NCBI RefSeq assembly: GCF_000321225.1
Contig: NW_004452110.1
Coordinates: forward strand, 413,705 to 477,704
Length of the DNA: 64,000 nt
From: Odobenus rosmarus divergens
Taxonomy: Eukaryota > Chordata > Mammalia > Carnivora > Odobenidae
Direction: 5' to 3'
The notes under the pieces were generated by a model, which saw only the letters and a program-made list of their open reading frames with translations, was not told the DNA's origin and did no database searches. This document shows positions 1 to 11,530 of the stretch, in pieces. Each line of letters starts with the position of its first letter. Positions within the stretch are counted from its first letter, which is position 1. Made by a program: the position numbers and the translations under genes.

Positions 1-319
1 AAAATTCCCCTTGTGCTTCCAGCAGGGGGTTGGAAAAAAGGAACATTCTAAAGATAATTCTCCTCTTAACACTGCTCGCCTTCCAAGAGAAGCTATCTCC
101 TTGAGACTAACCTATTAGGGTTTTATCAGAGCCTAATCGACCTGCATGAGGAGAAATACTCGGCTCCAGCCTGCTTTAGTCTTCCATGTGAAGGAAAGGA
201 AATACCAACTCCAGCCCCATGCAGCCATTCTTTCCCATCTAAGTTGAGGGCTGGGTGGGGACAGATGTACCCCTGAAGTTCACAGTCCAGGGGCATAGAT
301 TCACCAAAAGACAAACCTA

Positions 320-556
320 GGGGCACCTGAGTGGCACAGTCGGTGAAGCTTCCAACTCTTGGTTTTGACTCAGGTCATGATCTCAGTGTGGTGAGATCGA
401 GCCCCAGTCGGACCCCATGCTCAGCCAGAGTCTGCTGAAGATGCTCCCTCTCTCTCTCTCTCTCTTTCCTTCCGCACCCCCCTCCCAGCGCTCACTCTCC
501 TTTCTCTCTCTCTCTCTCTCTCAAATAAATAAATAAATCTTAAAAAATAAAAAAAG
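320..556 (+). mobile_element. SINEC (carnivore tRNA-derived SINE)
   Basis: Starts GGGGCACCTGAGTGGCACAG, has the internal CAGGTCATGATCTCAG block, expanded CT tracts and an AATAAA-rich tail ending near 556. It is diverged, and the flanking AAAAGAC...CCTA sequences may be an imperfect target-site duplication. Confidence 0.9.
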
Positions 557-579
557 ACTGAGACCTAATTGTAGGACTA

Positions 580-1975
580 AGGAATGGCTCCCCATAGCCC
601 CACTGCCACCCCAGCTTATCACTATATCCCTAAAGGCCTATTTATAGCAGTTCCTCTTATTTGGTCCATTATCTTTGGATTTTTTTTAATTATAATGCAT
701 ATTAAAAGGCAAAAACACAGTTTGAAGGACTGAACAAGCATCAGAACCAGAGTCAGATATAAAAGGAATGTTTGAATTATCAGACCAGGAATTTAAAAAC
801 GAAACAAAACTATGAGTAATACGCTAAGGGCTTTAATAGAAGAAGTTCTTCCAACAACAGAATACATTCTTCTCAAGCTCACATAGAACATTCACCAAGA
901 TAGACCATATTCATAAAATACACTTTAATAAATTTAAAAGAAATCATACAATGTCTGCTTTCAGACCACAATGGAATTAAACTAGAAATCACTAACAGAC
1001 ATAGCGCTGGAAAACCCCCAAACACTGGGAGATTAAACAAAACACTTGTAAATAACACATAGATCAAGTGAGAAATCTCCAGAGAAATTTTAAAATATTT
1101 TGAACTAAATGAAAATGAAAATGCAACTTACCCAAATCTGTGGGCTGCAGTGAAAACCCAGTGCTTAGAATTTATAGTATTAAATACATATAGAAAAGAA
1201 GAAATATCTAAAATCAATAATTTAAGCCTCCACATTAGGAAGCTAGAAAGAGAAGAGCAAATTAACATAGGAGAAAACCTAGGTGATCTTGGGTATGGAA
1301 ATGACATTTTAGATACAACACTAAAGACACCATTCATGAAAGAAGTAATTGGTAACCTAGACTTCATTAAAATTACAAACTTCTGCTCTGCAATGCCAAG
1401 AGATGTCAAGAGAATGTCAAGAGAATGAGAAGACAAACCACAGACTGGGAGAAAATATTTGCATAAGACACATTTGATAAGGGACGACTACCCAAAGTAT
1501 ACAAAGAACTCCAACACTCAACAATAAGAAAACAAACAACCTGATTTTAAAAACTGGCGAAAGATCTGAATGGACCTTCCCAAAGAAGATACATAGATGG
1601 CAAAAAAAAAAAAAAGCTTCTGAAACTATCCTACGCATTATATATTACTACATAAAAACAAATTAAAACAAGATACCACTACATACCTATTGGGATGACC
1701 CAAATCCAAAGAACTGACAACACCAAATGCTAACAAGGATGTGGAGCAACAGGAACTCTCATTCACTGCAGGTGGGAATGCAGAATGGCACAGACTCTTT
1801 GGAAGACAGAGTTGGTTTCTCCCAAAACTAAACATATCCTTCCCATATGACCCAGCAATTGAACTTCTTGGTATTCAGTTCCCAAATGAACTGAAAACTT
1901 ACACCCACACAAAAACTTGCACACAGATGTTTATAGCAGCTTTATTCATAATTGCATTTAGTAGATGAAACAATA
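580..1975 (+). mobile_element. L1M LINE remnant, internally deleted
   Basis: Sequence resembling old L1 runs from an ORF1-upstream segment (about 580-840), through an ORF2-related block (about 840-1270), then joins directly to the ORF2 C-terminal and 3' region (about 1275-1965, including the region for a MGNAEWHRLF-like frame). Many stops and frameshifts make it a dead copy. The abrupt join near 1270 implies an internal deletion. Confidence 0.8.
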
Positions 1976-2285
1976 AATCTAAAAATATTCAATGGAAGTA
2001 ATTATTTTGCCATATTTGCTTCAGGTTTTTTCTTACAGAGAAATAAAATATTACAGATGTAGCTAAACACGTAGTTCCAAACCCCATTCTCCTGTCTCTC
2101 TCATTCTCTCTCTCACCAGGGACCTTTATCCTGAAGTTGTTAATGTTTATATTTTTGGTAAATGTTTTAATAATATTACTATTCAGTTATATGTTAAAAA
2201 TATTTATACAGCATGATTTGTAATTTTAAGTAATTATAAGTGGTGTTATACAGTATTGCCAGTATCTATCCCTCGGTATCCTCCA

Positions 2286-2310
2286 TACACACACACACAC
2301 ACACACACAC
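2286..2310. repeat. (CA)n microsatellite
   Basis: About twelve uninterrupted CA units. Confidence 0.95.
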
Positions 2311-2394
2311 AATTAACACCTGGGAGTGCACTAAATATGTGCTCTTAGAAACTTGAACACCTTCTTTTGAAAGTTTGACATCTTATGCTAATTA

Positions 2395-2505
2395 ACATTA
2401 CATCCTGCTAGAATATATACCTCATGAGACTTCATTATTGTGCCCCCAGAACCTAGACCAGTACCTGGCACATAGTAGGTACTCAGTAAACATCTGGGAC
2501 TTGAA
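2395..2505 (+). mobile_element. L2 3'-end fragment
   Basis: Contains the CCAGTACCTGGCACATAGTAGGTACTCAGTAAA block typical of the L2/MIR 3' end. Confidence 0.65.
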
Positions 2506-3030
2506 TGACAGATCCCTTTAGTCTCGTCAGCTACTCCATGAGATGGGTATTGACCATTGGAGCAGCAGCTGGGAGACATTAAAGAATTCACCTCCAATCC
2601 CTGAGTTGGGAAGTGACAAATGTACAATTTAAAGCCACCCGATTGGCCCCCGAAGTTCAAACACTTCTAACCTCTCTACACTGGGCAATTGAGTTCAGTC
2701 ATGACTTTGGAGTTCTGGGAAATGGTCATCTCCTTTGGCCAGGGCTGTGGCGGGTCTTACCCAACTCTGCACCCTCCACAGCAAGCTAGGGGAAGGGTGG
2801 GCTCCACTCCCAAGAAGAGGGGCGAGCTGCAAATGTTGCAGAAGGAAAGATAGCCAGGTACATTTGCAGGCCAGAGGGAAGAGGAATTCAGCCTGCTGTA
2901 TGTTAATATGCCAAGAGGACATCAGCCTTCCAGGTCATAGGGTCTGAGGCGGAGCTGGTGGGGAAGGAAAGTGAGGGGCCCTGATGAAAGCCTCATTTAT
3001 CTCAGCAAACAGGTACCCAGAAAGCATGCT

Positions 3031-3260
3031 TGGGGCACGTGGGTGGCTCAGTAGGCTAAGCATCCAACTCTTGATTTCAGCTTGGGTCATGATCTCGGGG
3101 TTGTGGGATTGAGCCCCACCACAGGCTCCCTGCTCAGCTCGGAGTCTGCTGGAGATTCTCTCTCTCCCTCTCCCTCTGCCCCTCCCCTGCTCGCACTCGC
3201 TCTACATAAATAAATAATAAATAAATAAATAAATAAAATCTTTAAAAAAATTTTAAAAAA
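3031..3260 (+). mobile_element. SINEC with 12-bp target duplication
   Basis: TGGGGCACGTGGGTGGCTCAG head, CT-rich middle and (AAAT)n tail. It is flanked by perfect repeats AGAAAGCATGCT at 3019-3030 and 3261-3272, which proves insertion by target-primed retrotransposition. Confidence 0.95.
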
Positions 3261-3357
3261 AGAAAGCATGCTTTTGGTACAAACTGATTTTTTTTGGAGG
3301 GGACGCCAAAATAAATTAAATGAAGTTTAATCTCTCAGTGAGTAGTTGCTCCATATT

Positions 3358-3460
3358 ACACCCACATACACCTACATACACATACTCACACACAACAAAC
3401 ACACCCTCACTCCCATGCACACACAGGCTACACACACATTCACATCACCTCCACACACGG
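3358..3460. repeat. CA-rich low-complexity DNA
   Basis: Imperfect ACACAC/CATACA-rich sequence. Confidence 0.75.
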
Positions 3461-3759
3461 TTGGACTTTATTTTCCCCACCTCATGCACTGAATGAAGAA
3501 AATTAGCAGAGTGGCTTGTGTTTTTGAGAGCATTTTCCATACATCCTGGCACTGTGATGTTGCAGACATGGCTTCTGCACACACACCCCCAACCCGCCAG
3601 CACGGGGAAGCCCTCATCCTCACTGTGATGGCATGTGGAGCCTTTGGGAGGTCATTAGGGTTAAACTGGGTCACGGGGCTCTCCTGGGGGGATCAGTGGC
3701 CTTGGATGAAGAAGACAACAAGGAACTGAGGAAAGGCCACGTGAGCATAGTGAGCAAGT

Positions 3760-3928
3760 CACCCTTCACAGCCCAAAAGGAGACCTTCACCAGAAACTGA
3801 ACTGGCTGTCACCTCGATCTTGGACTCTCCAGCCTCTAGAACTGTAAGAAGTAAATGTCTGGGTTGCATAAGCCACCATGATATATTCTGATGGCAGCCT
3901 AAGCCGATCAAGACAGCCAATGGCCCAC
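3760..3928 (+). mobile_element. MaLR-type LTR 3' portion
   Basis: Matches the 3' end of mammalian MaLR LTRs in outline: GAGACCTTCACC, CCAGCCTCTAGAACTGTAAG, TAAGCCACCATG and a terminal GGCAGCCTAAGC...AAGACA. No internal retroviral sequence is seen. Confidence 0.6.
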
Positions 3929-3934
3929 AAGACC

Positions 3935-4435
3935 CGGCACTATCTTGGCCCTTCTCCCTCGTTCTGATCACCTCTCTGACTCCTCTTCCCTGGCTCACTC
4001 TATTCAGCTATGCTGGCCTCCTGGCTACTTCCTGAATGCACAGAGCACAGTCCTACCCCAGGGCCTTTGTACTCCCAGCCATTCTGTCAGGTTAAGCTTG
4101 TCTTCCATGGCAAAGGCTTTTCTTTCCTTCAATGCTTTATTCACAAGTCACCTTCTCAATGAGGTTGACCCGGAAAACTATTTAAAATGGCAACTCACCT
4201 TTCCCACCCAGCACTTCCCACCCCCCTTACATCTTCTACTTTGTAATTTTTTTCCACGCACTGATCACTTTCTACCTTACCGAATTCTTTATTATCATCC
4301 ACTGCAAGAACATAAGCTCCAGAAGAACAGAGATACTTGTCAGTTTTGTTCACCAATGAATCCAAGCATCTAGAACTATGCCTGGCACAGTTTCCCCTCA
4401 ACAAATATTTTTCAATTGAATGGATGAACCTCTTC
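3935..4435 (+). mobile_element. L2 LINE 3' end
   Basis: Shows the L2 order: CTCACTC..CAGC..CTGGCCTCCT, CCAGGGCCTTTG, CAAGTCACCTTCTCAATGAGG, AGCTCCAGAAGAACAGAG, CCTGGCACAG and CAACAAATATTT. It is diverged and non-coding. Confidence 0.8.
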
Positions 4436-4486
4436 ACCCCTGGCGAAATGGCCTGCCAGCCGGAGACCATGTCATACCAGCATTGC

Positions 4487-4501
4487 CCAGCAGATGGCAG
4501 C
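4487..4501 (+). promoter_or_regulatory. Candidate CTCF site
   Basis: CCAGCAGATGGCAGC fits every position of the CCASYAGRKGGCRSY core. It lies just outside an L2 fragment, in unique sequence. Confidence 0.5.
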
Positions 4502-4549
4502 CGATGAACGCCAGAGACAGCTGAGAGCCTACACTCGCAACTCAAGGTT

Positions 4550-4740
4550 TCGCCGGATTAAATCCAAGATAATGACTCAGGAGACAAAATCGGGTTCAGC
4601 TCACTCTTAATGCAGACTTGTATTTGTGAGAAAGAAGTTGTATGTAGAAGGTGAGCGGCTGAGCTGATAAAGCTTTTATCTAATAAAGGAGGCTGTTTAC
4701 CCACACAATTCATGGGGAAAAAAAATGAAAACAGCTGTCT
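4550..4740. promoter_or_regulatory. Candidate enhancer: AP-1 site plus GATA palindrome
   Basis: Unique AT-rich DNA with TGACTCA at 4573-4579 and GATAAAGCTTTTATC at 4666-4680, where two GATA sites face each other. Conservation cannot be tested here. Confidence 0.3.
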
Positions 4741-4909
4741 GAGAAGAACCAAGGTCAGAGTCCTCCCACGGCCGGGCGGTGGGAAGGGGGTGAAGAAGGT
4801 TCGTGGGCCCGGATCTACATCACTCCTCCAAAGGACGGAAAAGTGACATTTGACCACTACAACTGAGAGAAAGAAGTAACACTACAAATGAATACATCAC
4901 CGGGGCGAC

Positions 4910-4925
4910 GGGGGGGGGGGGGGGG
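4910..4925 (+). repeat. G16 homopolymer
   Basis: Sixteen consecutive G flanked by GGGG runs; likely to form quadruplexes and prone to sequencing error. Confidence 0.9.
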
Positions 4926-5349
4926 CGGGGCTGAGGTGTGGTAGAGGTTTCCTGCCTTCCTTGCAACATTCCAGAAGATGCTCTATTACAAGAACCTTGA
5001 GTCTCCCTCTGCAATACGGTCCTCTGGGCCCCCGCCAAGCTGCGCTCTTTCTGGGTGCTTCTGTTACTCGTGTAATTGAATTGCAGCAGTAACCAAGCCT
5101 TCAGAAGCCAAGTCCAGGGGAAACTGCCTTAGATCAAAGTCTGCATTTGTGTGAGTCAGGTTAGGGGGAGGCTCCAAGGCAGATACTGCTGACCCAGAAC
5201 TCTCCAAGCCAGCGGGTCAGCCTGGATACTACCACGGTGACCACGACGACAAGAGCGGCATTTACCCCGCACCGCCTGCGCCTGCGCATGCGCGGAGGGC
5301 ACCGCCTGCAGGAGCTCGTTGGCCCTCGGAGCGGCTCTCTGACGTCACA

Positions 5350-5600
5350 CTGTTCTCGTCCCCATCTCACAGATGACGCGAGACAGGGGTCGCTTGCCCA
5401 AGGACCCGGCAAGTTGCACTCAAGCTCCCTCTCAACCACCGAGAGTGGGGAATCCGCTCAGGTGCACCCCGGATCCTGACGAACTTCAGAGAACATTTCT
5501 TCCAGCCCCTTCTGTTCGCAGATGGAGACGCTGAAGCCCAGAGACGGGAAAGGACCAGCCCAAGTTCACTCGGAGAACTTGAGAAGCCCCCCCAGGCACC
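5350..5600 (-). mobile_element. MIR remnants (two adjacent)
   Basis: CCCCATCTCACAGATGACGC...CTTGCCCAAGGAC (about 5360-5450) and CAGATGGAGACGCTGAAGCC...CCAGCCCAAGTTCACT (about 5518-5575) both resemble reverse-oriented MIR cores. A CpG-rich stretch at 5230-5345 precedes them. Confidence 0.5.
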
Positions 5601-5804
5601 AGGCACTAAGAATTATCCTGCACCTCACCGTTCCCTGCTGGTGTTGGGAGGCCCCCACTCATAACCAAGCCACAGGCTTTTATTTTGCCTTCCTAGATTC
5701 CAAATTTCCTTTAGTCCTCAGGCACTAGACACTTGTGCAGAAGATCTTGTCAAAACAACAGTACACCTCGTTTTAGGCATCTCATCAGATAGGAGACTCA
5801 CCCG

Positions 5805-5960
5805 CCAGGATCACTGGCCTCTCCTTATGTGAATTCTGGCTTCAGTGGCTCATTAGCTGGTGTTCTTGGCCCAGTCCCTCAACCACTGAGCGGGCTTGTT
5901 CATCAGTAAAATGGGAATAACAATATCCATGAAAGGGTTACATTATAGGCCGGTGCTAAC
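5805..5960 (+). mobile_element. MIR fragment
   Basis: CCAGTCCCTCAACCACTGAGC...TTCATCAGTAAAATGGGAATAACAATA matches the MIR core and 3' region in forward orientation. Confidence 0.65.
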
Positions 5961-6315
5961 ACAAATCTAATAGGGGCCGCAAAAGCAAGTCACATATGTA
6001 ATCTGAAACTTTCTTAGTAGCCACTTTTTAAAAAGGTAAAGGAATCAGGTGAACCCAAGTACTTGATGTGCGTGCACCGTTTTTAATTTTTTATAATTTG
6101 TTTCATTTAACCTAATATATTCAAAATATTATTTAAATATCGAATCAATATACAATTGCTAATGAGATACTTGGACATTTGATTTTCACTCCAAGTCCTC
6201 AAAATCTGGGGTGGATTTTGTACTTAGAGCTTATCTCGGTGTGGACTAACCACATTTCAAGCGCCCAATGGCCACATGTGGCCAGTGGCTACTGTATTGG
6301 ACAGCACTGTTCGAG
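5948..6315. mobile_element. MER-type non-autonomous DNA transposon
   Basis: Has GTCACATATGTAATCTGAAACTTTCTTAGTAGCCAC, AACCTAATATATTCAAAATATTA, and the ending GCCACATGTGGCCAGTGGCTACTGTATTGGACAGCACTG, which I recognise as a MER DNA element. The exact subfamily is uncertain. Confidence 0.65.
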
Positions 6316-7184
6316 GCCTTGGTAAGCGTTCTGAGCACATGGCTCTATGTTTTAAGTCTGTGCAGTTACACCTGGTCTGGGGCAGACCCTCTTCATGTAG
6401 CTGGAAGATAATCCAGCTAAAGCTTGGAGCCCGATGGGCGTGGAGGGTCTGCCTTCGGGCTCAGCCGTGGAGGTGATAAATCCTGAGTTCTTCCCTGCTC
6501 TGAGCCGGTCACTGGGTGCCTTTGAAAACTCTCCCTCCCCAGATTCATTTCCTCCAGGGTCACACGCAGAGCTTTGGCACGCTTTGCAAATATTTGTGTC
6601 CATCTTGTCCTTGGTGTGGCGGGAGTGTTCATAACAATTCACAATAGCCTGAAGTCCAATCAAGACCAAGAGTGGAGAGGAGGGTGAGGTGACAGGGAAG
6701 CTGGAGGAACGGTGCCCTCCCTTCCCTGGGGGACCTGGGGCCCCGGGCTCTGGTCACCATGGCACCTGGATGCTGTCCTTGCTTCCCAGTGTAGACCATT
6801 GCCTCACTGCTCCTGGCTTGACTCCGTGGCCTGAACAGAGACGCTGTCTTTACAAGGGAGCTCCACCTGTGGGGCCAGTAGCTATGTTTGATCCTTCTTC
6901 TGGGTTAGGGGTGCAAGTGTGCAGGGGCTATGCTCAGAGACACAGCCAGGGTTCACCCACAGGGGGCTGAGATGGGAAAATGGGGCCGCTGTCTGCCTGG
7001 GTTCTCCCAACAGCAGTGGTCCCTGGGGTTCAGGAGGAGGGCCAGGGGCCTGGGCGGGGCCACAGTGGGAAAAGTGGGTGGGAGAGCTTAGACACTGGGG
7101 CCCTGGGTTCCCAGAGAGCCTGGGGGTACTCTCCCACTCTCCCCTTACCTCCCACGCCCAGACAGTTCCTCACTTTCTTCTGGA
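6316..7184. other. Unique intergenic DNA, nothing recognised
   Basis: Moderately GC-rich sequence with no repeat, splice-supported exon or conserved-looking block that I can identify. Short open frames here have no family resemblance. Confidence 0.5.
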
Positions 7185-7375
7185 AAGCAGTGGTTGAGGG
7201 CCCAGAGCTCTGCCCTCCAACGTCCTGGGTTCAGATTCTGACTCTGTCTCCTACAGTGTGACTTTAGCAAGTTAGCAAGCTGTCAGCCGCAGTGTCCCCA
7301 TCCACACATGGGGTAAGAGCTCTCTTCCAGGGTCTCCTGAGGATTGAATGAGGCAACTCATAAGCATGGCACATA
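7185..7375 (+). mobile_element. MIR fragment
   Basis: CCTGGGTTCAGATTCTGACTC...GTGTGACTTTAGCAAGTTAGC...GTGTCCCCATCC...GAGGATTGAATGAGG follows the forward MIR order. Confidence 0.75.
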
Positions 7376-7700
7376 CACCTACACACACTGAAGAGCTACT
7401 ACTACACACTCCCTCAACAGCCCAAACGCTGCACACCCCTGCGCAAACAACTAAAGCGTTTCCCTGCAGGCCAACCAACCATATCCCAACCCCCAAAGCA
7501 TTTCACCCCCACAAACACATGCACCCAACAGCCAATGTGCTTCACAAGCCCACACACACACACACACACACACACACCCTCAAAGAGTTTTACTCTCCCA
7601 ACCAAGGTGCTTCATACACTGCTCCCCACAACCAAAATGCTCTACTCATATCCCCGATAACCCAAGCTCTCTGTGTAGACACCCCCCGGCAAAAGAAAAC
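7376..7700. repeat. CA-rich low-complexity block with (CA)n core
   Basis: C/A-rich, imperfect ACACAC sequence, with a pure (CA)n stretch at about 7550-7577. The long open frame across it is compositional. Confidence 0.8.
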
Positions 7701-7739
7701 CCCAAAGCACTTTGATTTGTTTGCTGCAGCAGCAGATAC

Positions 7740-7985
7740 TTGAACACCAGGACGTTGGGCTGCGACTTTCTTTTCAGATTAATGAGCAGAGAAAGATCGA
7801 GTGGGGGGGGCAGAGAATGGCGGGAGAGAGCAATTACACCCAAATCTTTTCTCTGTTGATTAGGGATTCCTTCTCCAGCCTGCTTTGGCTCCAGCTAAAT
7901 CTTTTTCTAATGAGATGTGGCTTATCCAGATCAGAGCGCTGAGAAAAAAGTTGCAATTAACTTTAAGAAGAAAAGGAGTGAGTGA
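7740..7985. promoter_or_regulatory. Candidate conserved non-coding element
   Basis: Unique sequence with AGATTAATGAGC, GAGCAATTAC, GTTGATTAGGG, CTAATGAGATG and GCAATTAAC, a high density of homeodomain-type cores, between repeat-like blocks. Confidence 0.3.
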
Positions 7986-9640
7986 GAAAGGAGGGGGGCA
8001 GGGAAGGGGCTGGACTGGCAGGCAGAAAGAGTGGGTGCAGGAAGGAGGCTCTCCTGCAGGGCCAAGGGGCCCAGGCCCAGCCCCATCTGGGCCATCCACC
8101 ATTTTGGATTCCAGAGCTTAGGAAAAATCCCTTGTGACCCCTATGCCTGCCTGGGTCAGGCCTTTCAGCCACTCCAGGCTCAGATCAAGGGTTGGGAGTG
8201 GTGGGCATCCTCAGGCCTGAGCCTCCTCCCCTCTGCCCCCCAAACACCTGGTGGGGATGGTGGGGAGGGTGGACCCTCTCTCAGCTGCCTCTCTTTCACA
8301 CCTGAGCTCTTCCTTCTGCCCGCTTACCCCTGCGAAGACATGGGGCCCTCGGCTGTGTGCCAGGAACCTCCATGACCCCAGGTGTCAGGTCAGCACAAAC
8401 TTCCAGAACCACGGGGTCAGCTCTCCCCTGGCAGCCAGAAGCATGGGTGCAGGAGTGAGGGGGCCGCAGCTGGGGTCTCTCTAACTCGCTCGTCATGCCC
8501 GTCTGGGAATCGGCCTCCAGTTATTTTCATGAGCCACTTCGAAGGGCAGAGAGGGTCTGGGATTGAAAGAGACATTTCATACAGAAATGGTGAAAATGCC
8601 TCAAGCTCCCAGAAGCAACATAGATTTACCTTCCTTTGCTTCTCCGTCCACAGATGCAGGCGTGGCCAAGCAGCAACCGTAGAAGCCGCTACTTCTCCCT
8701 GACGCTCAATTTCTTCCTCTGTTGAGAAAAATAAAGACGAAGGTGTGGGCAGCAGATCTCCAGGGGCTTTGCCAGTCCTGATGCCCCGAGATGGGTGGGA
8801 GCACGGGCTGACTCAGCAAGTCCTGATCGGAGGGGTCACACCGGTCCCCTGGCACCCACGGGACACATACTCATCCCCCCAAGTTCTTCTCCATGCAGAG
8901 ACTGGTTTCTGCCTGGTTTGGCGATCAGTATCCAGCAATGCCTGAGGGCGGTTTTCGCCAAGCTTGAGACCTCTAACCCGGTGCTTGTGGTGGGGTCTCA
9001 GATAATAACTTGACATCTGCGTGCCAGCCAAGCTGGGGACCCCAAACTTGCAGAAGAGGGAAATAGGAGAGGTGGGGTGGATGGAAGGGCAGGAGCAGGG
9101 CTGGAAGGAAGGGCTAGAGCAGGGCTCCGTTCTTCACTCCCTTTAGTCACACACAGCCATCTCTGCTCAAAGGGCCGAGGCGGATCATTCCAAGCTGGAT
9201 GCCTTCATTCCCTTATCCACAGCACATCCTTTCCCCACCCCATGGACCTCCCTGTGCAAATCAGAAAGGATTTTTACTGCACTGCTGGTGACTCAGTGGG
9301 AAAAAGTGAATCTGGGGCCTCTGAACCGCACCTCATCCAGTGAGTTTGCCCGGTTCCCAAAGGAGAAGGGCCTCTGAGTGTCAGTGGCCACCCAGAAACA
9401 CGGTTCCCTCAGGAGGATATTTGGGTAACCCCTTACCTAATAAGCTGTGCAGATCACACCAGGCCAAGGGACAGATGAGCTAAGCCCATTTTTCCTGTGT
9501 CTAAGTTCCCAAGAGGCCAGCCTCTTCCACAGCCTTAAGACTCAGGCATTCCTTAGAGCCTGCTTCCCTGGGTGCCTCGTCAACTCTCCTCTCTGCCCCT
9601 GCCTTCCACCGTGTTCGCTGCTGGACACAGTCCTGGCTTT
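7986..9640. other. Unique intergenic DNA, nothing recognised
   Basis: GC-moderate sequence without recognisable repeat or gene. Overlapping short frames on both strands show no family signature. Confidence 0.5.
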
Positions 9641-9756
9641 CTCCTATCTTTCTCTGGCTGTCGCCGATCTAATAAGCGTATGTGCTAGAAATACTAGCTG
9701 GAGTGCTAAGTTAGAAATGCTTCTTAAACGTGTAGTAAGGTCAGATGAAGGGGAAA

Positions 9757-9808
9757 CAAAACAAAACAAAACAAAAAACCACAACTCAGGAAACAAAACA
9801 CAAAACCC
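9757..9808 (+). repeat. A-rich (AAAAC)-like repeat
   Basis: AAACAAAACAAAACAAAACA followed by further A/C-rich sequence. Confidence 0.75.
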
Positions 9809-9869
9809 CGAAACAGGAATCGGACCCAGGAGGGCAGATGTAGACCGACCAGGAAGTGCCGGCCCGAGG

Positions 9870-10060
9870 CTTAAATGAAACAGCTGAAACAGCCTTCACC
9901 ATTGTTCTAGGCTGAAAACAGCCTTTGCAAACTCCACGCGGCCCAGGCTCAGAAAGCAGATGTTAGTAATTACAGCACATGAAACGAAGGGCACAGGATT
10001 AGGCAAGTGACGAAAAAGAAATGGTACTAGTAGATTTATAACTCGCTCAGGCAAATCTGT
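9870..10060. promoter_or_regulatory. Candidate conserved non-coding element
   Basis: Unique DNA with AACAGCTGAAACAG (E-box CAGCTG), CCATTGTTCTAGG (SOX-like CCATTGTT), GTTAGTAATTACAGC and GGATTAGGC (OTX-like). Conservation is untested. Confidence 0.3.
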
Positions 10061-10780
10061 TCGGGCTGGTGGGGGTGGGCAGGGCGGCCCCGCTGCAGAT
10101 GCCCCCACCCAATCCCCTTCCTAGTGTGGCATGTTAGCTTCTGGGATGTCTCTGAATCAGGGGATTGTTTAGATGGTTTTAGGGTAGTGGGCTGTGGAGG
10201 CCTTTCCCAGCTGCCTTTCTGGGGACCCCGGGCCTCCAGGCCACAGCCTATTGCCTCTGATGTAAAGGAAAGAGATAAAATGCCCAATACCCAACCCAAG
10301 TACCAGAAGGGGATCTCTGGGCAGACGAATCCTGGCATCGGATGGCTCGCTGGTGAACAGGGACACGTGGACACAAAGCTGGGCAGCCGTCCCTGGAGCT
10401 CTTGCTGTACCAAGGGGTTCACGTTTAAAATCCAGGAGCTCGAGTTCTTTGCAGCTGAAATTGATTCACACTTTCAAGTCAGCCAGCCCCCCAGCGCCTT
10501 GGAGGAGGCAACGGAACGCTGGGAGAATGTTAGGGCAGTTGAAGAAAGTACGCAAAGCAAGTTTCTTGGGCTAATTACATTAAATAGAAAAGTCAGAGTC
10601 TTCACATGTTTTCTGAACATTCCTTGGTGCTTTTCCATGTGAGCCTGCGTTGTAAAAAGCAAAACAAAACACACACTCACATCCACCCCAAATCCTCCCA
10701 TCCCACCACCCCCCTGGAAAGGACGTCTCCAGGAAAGGTTAGAAAGAAGGTAAAGCATGTGTTTGCCATCTTTACGCCTG
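10060..10780. other. Unique intergenic DNA, nothing recognised
   Basis: No recognisable repeat or exon; includes a short CA-rich patch near 10665-10690. Confidence 0.45.
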
Positions 10781-11190
10781 ATATGGAAACCATATGCTTA
10801 AATACACTAGCAAACATACTTAATATAACACTCTCTTTTATTAAATGTGGTTTTATAAACGCTCTCCCCAGCCAGGGCACCTTTGCTGTGCTGGAGGCTG
10901 GAACTTGGCAAAATAATCTTCCCGCTGTTACATCTATTGATACACATTTTTGGAAAATGAGTCTCGGACCCTTGGAAAATAGACTGGTTCTGATTATTAT
11001 TGCAAGTGGGAAGGGGCACATGAGGGCATCTTTTTTCCTCTGATAAATTAAAAGAACTGTAACGGGTGCTTTCTGCAACCTGTAAAGGGCAGAGCCATCT
11101 GTGATTCATTTAGCAGCTCCTTACAGAAGATTTATTTGATTAATTCGGTCAGAAGAGAGAGAATATGGATTTTCCCCCGCTCTGAAAGGC
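10780..11190. promoter_or_regulatory. Candidate conserved non-coding element
   Basis: About 400 bases of unique AT-rich sequence with CTTTTATTAAATG, CTGATTATTATTGC, TTGATTAATTCGG and TCTGATAAATTAAAAG. It has the composition of vertebrate developmental enhancers, with no transposon signature. Confidence 0.35.
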
Positions 11191-11419
11191 ACATTCGCAC
11201 TCACACATGCACACATGCACCCACCCATGGGTAGACATCCCAGGAATGAAAAATGACTAATCGTGTTATTGGAACTGGCCAACTCAGGGCCCTGGTGGTG
11301 AGATAGCAGGCTCCCACCCTGCCGATGGGAGGGCTGACTTCAGAATAGATTTCATATCCTCCTGCCCAATGCCACCAAAGAGTGATCTGAGAGAAGAATC
11401 CCATGAATCCTGGGTTGCT

Positions 11420-11530
11420 TTTATCAGGTATCAATTACTGGTACCAGGCTCCGTGCTGAGCGCTTGGCACGCACGACCTCATTGCCCGGTTGCAAGGACC
11501 GCTCTGCTTTGCAGACAGGGAGATACCCCT
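11420..11530 (-). mobile_element. MIR fragment
   Basis: TATCAATTACTGGTACCAGGCTCCGTGCTGAGCGCTTGGCACGC...GACCTCATTG resembles the reversed MIR 3' half. Confidence 0.55.

Noticed and set aside
320..556. tRNA gene
   Set aside because: The tRNA-like head belongs to a SINEC with an AATAAA tail, as do the other copies; no intact tRNA fold is supported.
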